64,000 nt of DNA from Polyporus tsugae (lineage: Eukaryota > Basidiomycota > Agaricomycetes > Polyporales > Polyporaceae), in contig JAHRBS010000010.1 of the NCBI GenBank assembly GCA_024305745.1, forward strand, positions 1,371,501 through 1,435,500, written 5' to 3'. Both the position numbers and the translations under genes were made by a program. The notes under the pieces were generated by a model. The model was not told where the DNA came from. It worked only from the letters and a program-made list of their open reading frames with translations, and did no database searches. Positions 34,388 through 46,086 of this stretch are shown piece after piece; position 1 is the stretch's first letter; each line of letters starts with the position of its first letter.

Positions 34388-35283
34388 ATGGCAGACATTG
34401 CCGCCACGGAACCCACTCATCTCATGGCTGATGCCGACACCGTCATTGACAATGCCGAGGAGGAGGATTCAGTGCGTAGACCTCCTTTCTGCCTTGTGTA
34501 TGCGCACTAACTTTGTCTCCATTGTGATTCTATAGGAGATCCTTCTCATGAAGAAGCGCGTAGAGGAGATGGAACGCGAAGCCAACAAACTACGCGAACT
34601 CCAAGCTGCTGCAGAAAAGGCGGAGCAGAGCGCACAAGGGAGCGAGCAAGTGCCCATGGAGACCGAAGAGGACAAGGCGGCGTCAGACTCGAGGAGTGTA
34701 TATGTGGGAAACGTACGTCCGCGATAGTGCCCGTCCCTGTGGCCTGACCTTGAACGGCTAAGACAGGTTGACTACTCCGCGACCCCGGAGGAGATCCAGC
34801 AACACTTCCAATCCTGCGGGACTATCAACCGGGTCACCATCCTTTGTGACAAGTTCACAGGTCACCCCAAGGGGTACGTTTCCGTTCCCAAGCGTCGGCA
34901 TTTGCGTAATTGACCGTCGTATTGGTGGTGCAGGTATGCGTACGTCGAGTTTGCGGAGCCCGAGTTCATAGACGCCGCACTTGCAATGGACAATTCCCTC
35001 TTCCGGGGGCGTCTAATCAAGGTCAGTGCATTTCCAGAGGGCAATCGTCGTGTTCACTGAATGTGTCTCTACAGGTCACAGCAAAACGGACAAACATACC
35101 TGGTTTTAATGCGCGTGGGCGAGGGCGGGGTGGGTACCGTGGGGGATATCGTGGAGGGTACAGGGGAGGCTCGTATGGATATACTCCATACCGTGCGCGT
35201 GGCAGGTGAGTTGGCGTTTTTATGTTCTGTACTGCGGCGCTCACATGGAAGGCACTGGCAGGGGTCGCGGCCGGGGTTTTTGA
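34388..35283 (+). CDS. PAB2: Nuclear polyadenylate-binding protein Pab2
   Basis: Six exons: 34388-34471, 34536-34712, 34767-34873, 34934-35021, 35075-35205 and 35262-35283, giving 202 residues in frame. Order: acidic N-terminus ([15 protein letters not shown]), a coiled coil ([19 protein letters not shown]), one RRM with RNP2 [13 protein letters not shown] and RNP1 [12 protein letters not shown], then an Arg/Gly tail ([17 protein letters not shown]) ending RGRGRGF. This is the architecture and length of fission yeast Pab2 and animal PABPN1, which bind poly(A) in the nucleus, stimulate tail synthesis and feed RNAs to the exosome; the RGG tail is a target for arginine methylation. If the fifth intron is retained, the frame stops at 35209 and the tail is only six residues shorter. 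Confidence 0.93.
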
Positions 35284-36116
35284 TTTTAGAAAACGGATGC
35301 CTAATCGCCCATGCACTTCTGACTTGCTCTGTACTCTTTATCTATGACTGTAGCTTTGGGCATCACGCCTTCGTACTTCACTCCTCTCCCACAAGATTAA
35401 TTTCCCTAAACGTGTGCCTTATCGGCAAGCCGAACTGAAGCCGAAGTATGATGATTTTCGCGTCGTTACTGCCCATGCACGAACATGGGTCCGGCCAGCC
35501 GTTGTCCGTGAGTACCTAATGTCACTTCTAGCGATGATATGCAACCATTCGCCGACACCTGTTGGCACTGTAGCTTGGAAGTGGGAAGAGATCGTCAATA
35601 CTACAAGCGTGCATCTAATCTATCTGTATAGCCGTGTAACATAGCGTCAGTGGTCCCTCGTCGCCCTTGCGCTCATGCATACTGATGATACAGGGTTGCA
35701 TTGGACAGGTATCGGTTGACCGTTCGCCATTCTTACCATCCCGAAGCATGATTACACTTCATCCCATCTCCACATGCCGCCTTCGGTGTTGGGTGTTATT
35801 CTTCAAAGCGGAGTGGCACCTCGTGCTTCCCTCCCTTGACCGAGCTGCATCGCTCCAAGGCGCCGGCACGCATGCACGTCGGCTTTAGCACGGTTTCACA
35901 GCCCCAGTGTCGCTGGATCGCACGAAGAATCCCTTAATCACCGCCAGGCGCCGGACTGTCGAGGTCTGTCGCGACTAATGGTTCGAAAGCACGGAAGCTA
36001 CTCCTCTACCTCGTGCGCGGCAGTAGGACGTTATAAGCCTGCTGCCAGCGAGAGCGTCGTTTGGCTGCTTCTTCTGGCCCCCCTTGCTCTGTCAACACGC
36101 CAACTCCAGCCCTGCC
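35284..36116. other. Intergenic: Pab2 3' side and protease promoter
   Basis: About 830 bp. Short open frames have no motif. A TATA element is present near the protease start; no other structure is apparent. Confidence 0.45.
36031..36036 (+). promoter_or_regulatory. TATA box of the aspartic protease gene
   Basis: TTATAA (TATAAG at 36032) lies 85 bp upstream of the ATG. Confidence 0.5.
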
Positions 36117-37722
36117 ATGCCCTATAAGGTGTCGTTCGTGACTCTCGCGCTGGCGCTACTCTCCGTCACAAGCTCAGCGCAGGAGAACGTTGGAACAGCC
36201 ATCCCGTTGCGAAAACGCAACTCCCTAACCAGGCCGGATGGCACCTTCAACTATGTCGCCACAATCGAGCACGGCGTGAAGATTGCCAAGTGAGGCTCCT
36301 CCTTTCAAGACTTAGACAGTCGCAAACCCAGAGTGACCGCTGTACACAGCAAACATCGCAACAACCTGATCAACTTCCATCGCAACACCGGCCGCTTGCC
36401 CGAGGGCGTGACTTCCATCCCGCCGCCCGCGGTGCTCCCCAGCGCGTTCGTCCGCCTCAGTAAACACAAGCGGCAGAAGGTGCCTCTGACGGACATCAAC
36501 GGCGACCAGGAGTGGGCGGGCGACATCACGATCGGGACGCCCCCGGTCTCGTTCTTCGTCGACTTTGACACGGGCTCGGCCGACCTCTGGGTCCCCGCGT
36601 CGTCGTGCACGAGCTGCCACGCCGCGCGCAACAAGTACAACATCGCGAAGTCGTCGAGCGGCGAGAAGAAGGGCGGCAACTTCACGATCACATATGCCGA
36701 CGGCTCTGGAGCTTCTGGCCCCATTTTCACCGACACCGGTGCGTGCTACTAGAAATCATCAGAGTCCGGACCTGAACGCTCACGCTATGTCCGCACTGCG
36801 CGCTCACTTGTGGTTCTCTACGAATTTCGCAGTCGTTGTTGGAGGCGTCAAAGCGGCTGCTCAATACTTCTCCGCTGTCACGAACGAGTCTTCTGAGCTC
36901 TCCGGAGGGGACACTGATGGGATTCTGGGGCTCGCCTTCCCGTCGATCTCCAACCTCGGACAGGTCTGTCCACGCGTAGCACCACCGGCAACGTCATAAT
37001 ACTCACCTGACGTCAACTGTGCTAGAACCCGTTCTTCACCACCGCGGTCGCGCAGGGATCCGCGAAGCAGCACGTCTTCGCCTTCAAGCTCGCGGAAAAC
37101 GGCTCCGAGCTCTACGTCGGCGGCACGAACACGGCGCACTACAGCGGCGCGATCGAGTACCACAACGTGTCCACCCACGTTGGCTACTGGCAGATCGGCG
37201 GCGCGAGTGCACACGTGAACGGGAAAGCCGTGAGCGGCGTCGCGAAGTTCCAGACCATCATCGACTCGGGCACGACGATCATGTACGGCCCGCCCGCGGA
37301 CGTGAAGAAGGTGTATGCCGCCGTGCCGGGGTCGAAGGTGTACGATGAGGACCAGGGGCTGTATTCGTACCCGTGCGACTCCCCACCGGTGTTGGCGTTC
37401 AGCTGGGGTGGAAAGTCTTGGGGCATTGGCTCGGACAAGTGAGCGTTGCATCGTCGCTGTGATTGCTAGACGGCAAGCTGACGGAGTTGTAGCTTCAACC
37501 TCGGTACCACCGAGTCTGGATCCGGGGACTGCGTTGGTTCGTTGTCCGGCTTGGATCTCGGGCTTGGGAGCAATGTTTGGTTGCTTGGGGACAGGTGCGT
37601 TGTTGGATTTCTTCTACGCCTGTACATATCCCTGACGATGAGTTTGTGACAGCTTCATGAAGAACGTCTACACCGCGTTCTCTGTTTCACAGAACGCAGT
37701 CGGATTTGCTAAGTTGAAGTGA
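36117..37722 (+). CDS. Secreted pepsin-like aspartic protease (family A1)
   Basis: A polyporopepsin-type enzyme of about 410 residues from several exons. The start is ATG 36117 (MPYKVSFVTLALALLSVTSSAQ), a clear signal peptide. A propeptide follows and a dibasic site, KHKRQKVPLTD, fits the start of the mature enzyme. Catalytic motif 1 is DFDTGSADLWVPAS, with the flap YADGSGASG and the CTSC pair. Then GVKAAAQYFSAV, GILGLAFPSISNLGQ and NPFFTT. Catalytic motif 2 is IIDSGTTIMYGP, with YPCDSPP before the C-terminal pair, and the end is LGDSFMKNVYTAFSVSQNAVGFAKLK. Both Asp residues are present. It would digest extracellular protein at acid pH for nutrition. Stop TGA 37720-37722. Confidence 0.92.
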
Positions 37723-38019
37723 CCTTGGGATTCCTAAGTCACCGATAGGTCGGGGTGCTTCACCGCACTCTAGATACCCAGCCTTGTTACTGACTTCGTA
37801 ATATTTGTTCTGGATGTACATTCATGCTGTTTTGGGATCCACCTCTTCTTGCCAAACCTTGTGACTTTCCGCGGACCGACAATACCTATATGCAGTAATC
37901 ATTTGACTCGCAGTGTATCGTTTAATCTGATGTATCCATTACTGGTAAAACGGGTAGTGAGGATGATCCGTTGCTCATATGGGGATGGGCGTGCTTGTGA
38001 CCCGGGCAACAGCCAAGTT

Positions 38020-38468
38020 TCATGGAGTTTCGACGAGGACCGTGGTAAATACATAATCGCCATCGTGGCTGACCGAGGCGTGAATTTTCCCCAACGACTG
38101 TCCGGATGCACCGGAATGATACTCGAGCCAAGGTTTCCGTTGGCCGTCGGCGGACAAAGAGTGGTACGTGAAGTTCTTCCACGTCGGCCGAAAGGGGAAT
38201 ACCGCTTTGTAGGCAGCTTCCTTGATGCTCCAACTTCACAAAAGCGAAATTCAGCGTGGCATTAACGCGATAAGAGAAAGGATGCAACATACCGAACGGC
38301 AAGATACCTCGCTCGTCTGGCGTGGTCAGCGTGCGGGATAGCATTCCAAATTGGAAGCTCCTTCTCGCTCAAAATGCGACGAGCGAACCGGCCAGCGGTG
38401 TGACCGTTCAGAAGGCGTGCTATGCGTGGTACATGCAGAATATCGACGCCGATTCCGAGGATGCCCAT
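38020..38468 (-). CDS. PPT2: AcpS-type 4'-phosphopantetheinyl transferase (mitochondrial)
   Basis: Two exons with one intron. Start ATG 38466-38468 (MGILGIGVDILHVPRI), stop TGA 38020-38022; about 130 residues, as for bacterial AcpS. Both signature motifs are present: GVDIL with the Mg-binding Asp, and after the intron AVRWSIKEAAYKAVF with the catalytic Glu and Lys. The C-terminal ASVSHDGDYVFTTVLVE completes the fold. The enzyme moves phosphopantetheine from CoA to acyl carrier protein; the single-domain fungal form (yeast Ppt2) serves mitochondrial ACP of type II fatty-acid synthesis. The N-terminus is not obviously a presequence, so the location is inferred from the family. It is divergent from ELP2, 305 bp apart. 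A second transferase of the unrelated Sfp type lies at 52.6 kb. Confidence 0.88.
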
Positions 38469-38773
38469 CTGTTAGAGACCCTCTTAGCAGGAGGTGGTGG
38501 ATGAGTTGAGAAAGCGAAGCGAGTCCGTCGCTTTCGCGCCTCGTTCTACTCGACATCTGGCGCTCGTGGGTAAATCGTAGATCTCGATCTTTGACTAGTT
38601 TGACTCTTGACCTCGACGACCGTCCAGTGTCCACCCATCCACACTCCACTTCCTGCGTCTGAGGCTCAATTATATATCTCAAGGCTTGCGTCATTTCCAC
38701 AGCTATAAGACATATCTTTCCCACAGCTCAGGCACCTCGTGTGCCGCTTCGGTCCTGGCAACTTAGCAAAATC
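38469..38773. promoter_or_regulatory. Divergent promoter, PPT2 / ELP2
   Basis: 305 bp between two start codons, with an AT-rich centre (CAATTATATATC near 38667) that may serve either gene. Confidence 0.5.
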
Positions 38774-41700
38774 ATGTCTCGGGCAGAGCGCATCTACACC
38801 TCCGCGTCGACAAATAGATACAATCAAGCCGCAGATGTCGGTAGAAATAGCCTTGTAGCCTTCGGCTCAGGAACACTTGTCGCTCTTTGGGATACCGCGG
38901 TATGGTGCCGGACAAATTTATTCCAAGAAAATCGCTTATTCATTGGCCTACAGGATTCTCTAGACCGAGGGGTGCACTCTACGCTTCCGGGACACGATGG
39001 ATTGGTCACATGCGTACGCTGGCTCAGTGACGAGCTCTTCGTCAGCGCAGATGATAAGGGCGTATTGAGGCTCTGGAAGGACGACGGATCTCAGGCATGC
39101 TAATCTGGTGTATCTAGCATAGATGCTCAAAATAACAATCTTTTTCTTGCAGTGGAAGTCGTCCGTTGCACACAAGGCCCACACGGCCGGCATCTCAACC
39201 TTGGTAACACTCGGACAAATAGCCGTCACCGGCGCGTCTGACGCAACTGTGAAAGTGTGGAAGATTCACGAGGACAAAACAGGTATGCCTTTTGTGACCA
39301 AGAGTCCGAAAGTTGTTCTCATGTTCTTTCCTACTAGATGCACCGTTGGAATTGCAGACTATTAACTTGAAAAAGGGATACCCCCTATCTCTGGCCCTCT
39401 CGACCTTGCCAGGGACAACCGGTGCGCTGATGTACTCCTTTCGTTGGTACAACGCATTGAGACGCGATGGATCTAGCCGTGATTCTGGCCATCGGATCTA
39501 CCGATAGGAACGTCCACCTATGGATCCGCTCAGACGACACCGTAAGTTAAGGAAACGCAACGAGATAGGTAGTCCGCTGATATAACATGTCTAGTTTGTT
39601 CCGGCTGCAATACTGCCAGGACACGAAGATTGGGTCAAGTGCCTTGCCTTCAAGCCCATGGACGCTGGGCGCGACACTCTCATCCTGTCTTCGGGGTCCC
39701 AGGATGCTACCATCCGTCTATGGAACATGGAGCCGTTCTCGCGCTCAGCCCTTGGGGCATCTGGCAGTTCCGCAGGAGAAGCTGATGACTTGTTGGATGC
39801 TTTTGAGGCTTCCCTCATCAACCTGGAGGACACCGAAGATGGTGGTCGCTCCATATCCCTTAAGCGCCATATCCTTACGGTCAAGTCACCCACTGGCAGG
39901 TCAGATCAGTATCAGTTTGATTCTCAATTCGGAATCTTCGCTGACTCCACTCCTAGCGCGCAGTTGTTCTCTGTGACGTTTGATGCCCTCCTCATCGGAC
40001 ATGACGCTGGAGTCACATCCCTCTCCTGGCGTCCACAGGCGACAGCGTCGAGCTCTCCGACGCTACTTTCGACATCCACAGACTCATCGCTGATTTTGTG
40101 GTCGCCATCGACGGTCATAACCTCGTCCAACGACGGGACTACGTTGTGGATCAACCGGCAGCGCTTTGGAGACATTGGTGGGCAGCGGCTCGGCGGCTTT
40201 GTCGGTGGGCTCTGGGCTGCCAACGGTCGAGATGCAATGTCGTGGGGATGGAATGGCGGTTGGCGGAGGTGGCGCTGCCAACCCTCTGAGGAAGGTATGT
40301 CTGAGAGCGCCCTCGAGGAGTGGTCAGAGGTCGGCGCAATCACAGGACATCGTGCCCCCATCCGAAGCATCGCCTGGAGTCCCCAAGGGGAGTATTTGAT
40401 ATCTGCTAGGTGGGTGAACCTTAGACTGTCGTCATACTCGCGTATTCACTGTTTTGGTCAGCTTGGATCAAACCACCCGCATCCATGGCGCGATTCAAAC
40501 CACCAGCTCCGAAGGCCCCCAAACACCCGTGTGGCACGAGGTTGCACGGCCTCAAGTACACGGATATGACCTTATTTGTGCCGCCTTCCTCGATTCCCTG
40601 CGCTTCGTCAGCATCGCAGATGAGAAGGTGGCGCGAGTGTTCGAAGCACCCCGAGAGTTCGTCGAGGTTGTCAACAATCTTGGTGTGGCGCAGCTCGAGT
40701 CAGGGGAAGTACGTGATCGATGTTGTTGGTGCACCTTCGAGTTCTTGATAGAGCATCTCAGCAGGAAGCACGGCCTCGTGCAGCGGCCGTCCCCCCGCTT
40801 GGCCTGTCAAACAAAGCTTTGACCGATGGTTCGTCAAGGAAGCTTGATGGGACGCAGTGAACTGAATCATCGTTGTATTGCAGTTAGCGCCATCGCTGAT
40901 GTCAATGCCGCCTTCGACTCTGCCCGGACGCAACGACGACCGTTCGAGGGCGAACTGGCCGCCGTCACTTTATGGCCAGAAATTGAGAAGGTCTTCGGGC
41001 ACGGCTATGAGGTGAGGTGTCCGTAGGAAAAGAACTTTCTCCCATCTAAACTGAAAATATCCAGTCTATCGCTCTCGCTGCATCGAATAACAAGCAATAC
41101 GTGGCCACGGCTTGTAAAGCGACCACGGCGGAGCACGCTGTGGTTCGCGTGTACGACACCCAGACATGGCAGCTCTTCGGCCAGCCGCTAGCCGGCCATA
41201 ACTTGACCGTGACGCAGATTGCCTTCAGCCCCGACGATACGCACGTTCTCTCTGTCTCCCGAGACCGTACTTGGCGGCTGTTCGAGAAGAGCGAAGGTTC
41301 GTCAGATCTGACGCGCTGCGTAAATGTGACCCTGTGGTTGGCTTACCAGGAGGACAGATGGCTATGTACCGGTAGCAGCGGACAAGTCCCATGGTCGAAT
41401 CATATGGGATTGCGCATGGGCACCTGAAGGGGACGTATTCGTAACGGCGTCCCGCGACAAAACGGTACGTAACGAAAGCTCCACCTTCTGGTTAGATCAG
41501 ACCTGAGCTCTGTAACAGGTGAAGGTCTGGAAGCGTCCAGAAGGGGGCGGGAAGAAGTGGGAGGCCGTGGCGACTATTCAGGTCAATGCGGCCGCAACGG
41601 CGGTTGCCTTCGCTCCTGATGTGGCTGGAAGCGCAACGTAAGTTCTATGCCAACTACCTCAGGGCCTGCTGACTCGACGAACTCACGTGGAACAGGAGGA

Positions 41701-41985
41701 TGCTCGCTGTTGGCTTGGAATCTGGAGAAATTTTGATCTACACCTCGCCTCGAAACACTCCCTCTCAATGGACCAATGCCTTGACTATTGGCACGCAGTA
41801 CGTAGTACGTACCTCTGGCGCATGCCAAATAACCGCAGTCAGCTGATGGTTTGTCTAGCTTGGCCCACATCGACCATATCCACCGACTGGCGTGGAGACC
41901 AGGAGAAGGGAATGCACACCAACTAGCAAGCTGTGGGGAAGATGGTACATTGAACCTATTGACAGTCCGTATCGCGACCGAGTGA
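38774..41985 (+). CDS. ELP2: Elongator complex subunit 2 (WD40 protein)
   Basis: A large WD40 protein of about 830 residues from ten or more exons. Start ATG 38774 (MSRAERIYTSASTNRYNQAADV; the GTG at 38741 is not needed). Stop TGA 41983-41985. Repeats seen: LVAFGSGTLVALWD, PGHDGLVTCVRWLSDELFVSADDKGVLRLW, KAHTAGISTLVTLGQIAVTGASDATVKVW, ILAIGSTDRNVHLWI, PGHEDWVKCLAF, LILSSGSQDATIRLW, GHDAGVTSLSWRP, STDSSLILW, GHRAPIRSIAWSPQGEYLISASLDQTTRI, GHNLTVTQIAFSPDDTHVLSVSRDRTW, CAWAPEGDVFVTASRDKTVKVW, and the end RLAWRPGEG, LASCGEDGTLNLL. The insertion with LDAFEASLINLED and the split of two propellers match Elp2. It scaffolds Elongator, which modifies wobble uridine in tRNA and is linked to transcription. 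Confidence 0.9.
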
Positions 41986-42303
41986 ACGACCACGTAACAT
42001 GTAGTAAAACTACGACGAGTGGAAAGCTATGCAGTATACAGTGTAGGCCAAGCGGGATTAGACCCAAGAGCTGGTAGTAAGGAGACAATCTGGGGTAGAT
42101 GTAGGAAGGGTATAACACAGTGGAATGCGCGTAGCAGCGTCGTGAGTTAAATAGGATATACGGCAGCACAGAATGACGGATAGCTTGGACCGGGAAAGCA
42201 GACTTGATAGGGATACACACATGGTTAGCACGTAAAATCAAACAATATCGCGAAGGCTCATCGGAACTTCGGGCTGTAAGGGAAGAAATCACCAATGCAT
42301 CAA
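41986..42303. other. Convergent spacer ELP2 / eIF4A-like gene
   Basis: About 320 bp with short AT-rich parts, probably both 3' untranslated regions. Nothing else seen. Confidence 0.45.
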
Positions 42304-45300
42304 TTATCGCTCAGGGTGGACACCGGTGGTACTAATACTCACGCATTTAATCCTACCACATCGCAATGAATCAGCACAGCAGACATAGGAATGGGGTCGA
42401 AACACGCACTTGTAGAAGCATTCTATAGACCGCAGCATCTCCACATCGCCGCCTGTCGCCGTCACGAAGTTGACGACAACACCAGCGCGAGAATAGCTGG
42501 GAGCAATAGCAGGTGCAACGCTGTGCATTACAAGGTTAGTCGCCCGAATCCCCGTTACGCGAGGACATGCCTTACCGATGCGCGTATTCTTCGACAGCTT
42601 TAGGCAGATCTGTTGGGCGACGTGTGAAAATGTGTCGAACGGGAGATAGGGATGACAACTGCACGCACCATAATTAATGACCAGAGGGATCTGGGAGACG
42701 TCGGGCGTTTTGACCTGAACGTCGTAGACCACGAGCACCTTGGTAGCCGTCGGACGCATGATTGCGGGAGTAGCCCTAAACTTGTTCAAAGCTGCTAGCT
42801 TCGCACCGGCGTTCATATCACCGTGCTAACATTCAGGTCAGCCGACGTTGTCCCATGGGTGGTTGATATGCGAAAAACTCACCAAAGGAACAGCATCTAA
42901 CCCACGGCTGGACAACCTGTACACGACCGCGTCGAGAGCAGCCATCCCGCCAACATGGATAATGGCCTGTGGGATGTCCAGGTCATCGAACAGATCAGCT
43001 AGCGCGTCAAGCTTCCATTCGCGAGCTTGCGCCGTCTCCGCGCTGATAGCACCTCGTCCGGATCCAATGGTGCCCAAGCTGCCCTGAGGGAGGGGCGCGT
43101 CCGAACGTCCACTGGCGGTGAAGGCCAAGTACAGGTAGAACTGCCTGAGGCCGCGGGCACCCTGACTAGTGTCGGCGTGCGTGACGTTGCCATCGCGGCG
43201 AACGAGGACCCGGACTGGCTCGCGGAGCTGGATGGCGGACGCAAGGTTCAGGACGTCTTGTGGCACGGTGTTGGAGAAGAGCGCAGTCTGCCGCTCAATT
43301 TGACCGCTCGACGTGCCGCTGGGCCCATCCAGCGGTGGGGAGGTACCGATGCCCGACAACCTGCGCTGGAGCGTCTGTGTTGGCCCAAGAAGCGACGACT
43401 GGCTGCTGCTCGCCTCGAAGTTCTGGAAGGGAATCTGAGGCGTCGATCCAGGCGTACCCAGAGGGGTGTTCCCTGGTCCATTGACGGCGCGTGACCGCGG
43501 AGGGGGCAAGAGCCTGATGATGTTGAACACAAAGTCGTGCAGATTCCGCGCAATGAGCTGGTCAACCTCGTCGAGGACCAAGAATCGAACATCAGCACCG
43601 GACAGACCGCCGGGGGCCGTGAACAAGGCGTGGAGTTTCTGTGGCGTGCCGCAGATGATGTGTGGGACGTTTTGCTGCAAGAGACGTAGCTCTTGGTTGA
43701 GATCCCCATTCCCTGACGTGGATCCAACACCAAGAGCCGACTTAACACCAATGGGGCCACCCAGATCACGTATCATGCGTTGCGCCTGTGTAGCTTGATC
43801 GACAGTCGTGGATATCATGACCACGAGCGGTCCACGGTAGGTCGTCCGCGACGACGCATACATCACCGCGATATGGATCGCGGGAATGACGTACGCAGCA
43901 ATGCGTTCCTGGGTTGGTGGGGCCTGGGCGATGATGTCCGCGCCGCGTAAAAGGAAGGGCAAGGCACGTTGCTGTATTTTGTTCGGTGGGCCGACGCTAG
44001 AAACCGAAGATCAACACGCGGCACGCTACGCCAGATAAGACGCACTCACCCAAAGGTGCTGAGTGAACGCAACAGCTCCTGTGCGAGATTCAGTTGCTCC
44101 CATTTGGTTATCACGGGGCCACCATCGCGAGACTGTCCGCCAGCTAAGCTCTCGCCCTAAGACATAGAAGGTAAGTTGCGACGTCCGGGCGGAGAACAGT
44201 CGGTAGAGTGTCAAGAAACGTAACTTACCCCAGCTGAATCACGGCGAAGCAGTGTGCTAACGGAACGGCGCTTATCCCTGAACATCATGTCCTGTCGACC
44301 CATGCCTTGAGGCGACTCCGTGGTACGCAGCGGCAGGTCCAATGTGCCAGCAGACCATGTCCGCATAGGCTGGTTCGGTGCACGAGGGTTTTGCCTGATG
44401 TCGGGACGCCCGGGCATGCCATGGCCAAGGGCAGCAGTAGAGTTCAGCATGGGAGGAAGGCCGGGGGTCAGATCCGTCGGCGGCAATCCCAGCAGCTGCG
44501 TGCTCTGCAAGACGTTGTTGTTCGCTTGAAGCTGTTGGGTTTGGAGCGCCAGGAGCTGGCCGACCGACGACGTAAGCGTGTTGAGCCGACTGGTGATAGT
44601 CGTCATGTCCTCCGTGGGCGCAGTCTGGTTCGGCGCGATGTTGGCGATGGAACCTCGTGGACCTGGCCCATTGAGCCCGGGTGCGATGAAGGCTTGGCTG
44701 GGACCTAATGAGGGTGCGAAGGGGTCCTTGAACTCTGGCGGCGCATCCAGCGCCGGGTTAGAGTTGGAGGTCAGGACGCGCGCGATGAGAACGTCAACCT
44801 TGCGGTTCACATCATCGAGGGTCCGATGAATCTCCCTGTTCGCCCCCTCCAAACGGCCCACCCGATCCAATAAATCGTTGATCAGGGGGGAAGCTCTGAA
44901 CTGTGCCTCAAAGTTCGACGAAGCCGAGAACTCGAGGTTGGGCCCGAAGTGGCTACCAGAGTCAAGCGAGGACGCGGGGGAGGAAGAGACGAAGGGAGGA
45001 TGAATGAACCCTCCTGACCTGACGCTGCTGGAGTCCTGCATAACGGGTGGTGTCCCGAACCTCTCCCTGCCACGTCCTGCCATTGTGTTGTACAACGACG
45101 CCGCGGCGGCCATCTGCCCGTTCATTGGGATCGGCCCTGACGTGGGACCCGGGGTCTCATCACCATCCAAGGGTCCTTGGTTCTTGGGGGAGATGTTGAG
45201 GTCGCGCGAGATCGACGCGCTCAAGAGATGAGAGTAAGAGGCCCTGTCAGACTGGTCCACTAAGCTCTGACGAAAGCCAGGCGAGTTGCGCGAGAGCTCC

Positions 45301-45593
45301 GCGGATGATGGTGCCCGCGGGCCATTATCGATCCGCCGGTCTCTGTCGTCCTGTGGCGGGCTTGGAGACGACCTGACAGAGCGGTAGTCCGAGGGGGAGA
45401 TCGAGAGCGACGAGGATGTGCTGTACTGGTGTTCCCGCGCTATGGATTGCCTGAAGCCGTGGGGGATGTTCCCGTTCCCAAACCCGTGTCCGTGCCCGTT
45501 CCCGCCACCGTCCTCGTCGTTGAGCCGCATCGCTCCGGGGAAGAAGGGGGTCGAGGCAGGATTCAACGCCGGGCTCCGGGAAGGGGGATCCAT
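42304..45593 (-). CDS. eIF4A-like pseudohelicase with long disordered N-terminus
   Basis: One gene of about 930 residues. The first exon (ATG 45591-45593) encodes about 455 residues, Ser/Pro/Asn/Gln-rich and disordered, with a short coiled coil (LLDRVGRLEGANREIHRTLDDVNRKVDVLI). It ends RRDSAG and splices (donor GTAAGTTACG) to GESLAGG...WEQLNLAQELLRSLSTFG and then to the helicase fold. Both RecA-like domains align with eIF4A: KIQQRALPFLLRGADIIAQA, LVLDEVDQLI, LREPVRVLVRRD, IPLVINYDLPKAVEEYAHR, VVVNFVTATGGDVEMLRSIECFYK. Active motifs are lost: AxxGxGKT is APPTQER, TPGR is TPQK, DEAD is DEVD, SAT is SNT, and HRxGRxGR is HRVAPAIAPSYSRAG. A loop of about 70 residues separates motifs II and III. 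The last exon is uncertain (stop 42304, or 42339 by another splice). A regulatory or scaffolding role is inference. Confidence 0.78.
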
Positions 45594-46086
45594 GGGACGT
45601 GTACAGAAATAAGGAATTGCGATAGCACGACGACACTGCTAGCATGGGCGGTGAGCCACAGCTGGCTGGGGACAGTGGAAGGGCAAATCGCACCTGTGAC
45701 GCCAAGAGACCAAACTAACAAGGAGCCATGCGAATGAAAGAGAGGGAGACAGTGGAGATGGTGGTCAGCTCAGAACCGAGCTGGCGAGTGAAAGCACGGA
45801 CGTCGAGAGTCGCCAGGCCGGGTGGGGCTGGGTTTGATTGGCCCTCGTGCTTACGCAACATCAAAGTGGGATGTGACTGATTCTTGATTCTGGAAAACAT
45901 ACGGTACATGCGACGACAACAAACAACAGGTCATGAGAAACGAGCGTGGGGCAGGCTAGCTGCGGAGATACGGAAAATAACGTAGATATGTACAGTGCAT
46001 ATGCCTCTGGAGTCTGCGTATCGCTGTGAGTGCAGTATGGGCTGCGAACGGGTCGAGGTGTGGACCGTGGTCCGTGTGGACAGCGT
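45594..46086. other. Intergenic: pseudohelicase promoter and RRM gene 3' side
   Basis: About 490 bp upstream of the pseudohelicase start. No clear TATA box; small open frames carry no motif. Confidence 0.45.
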
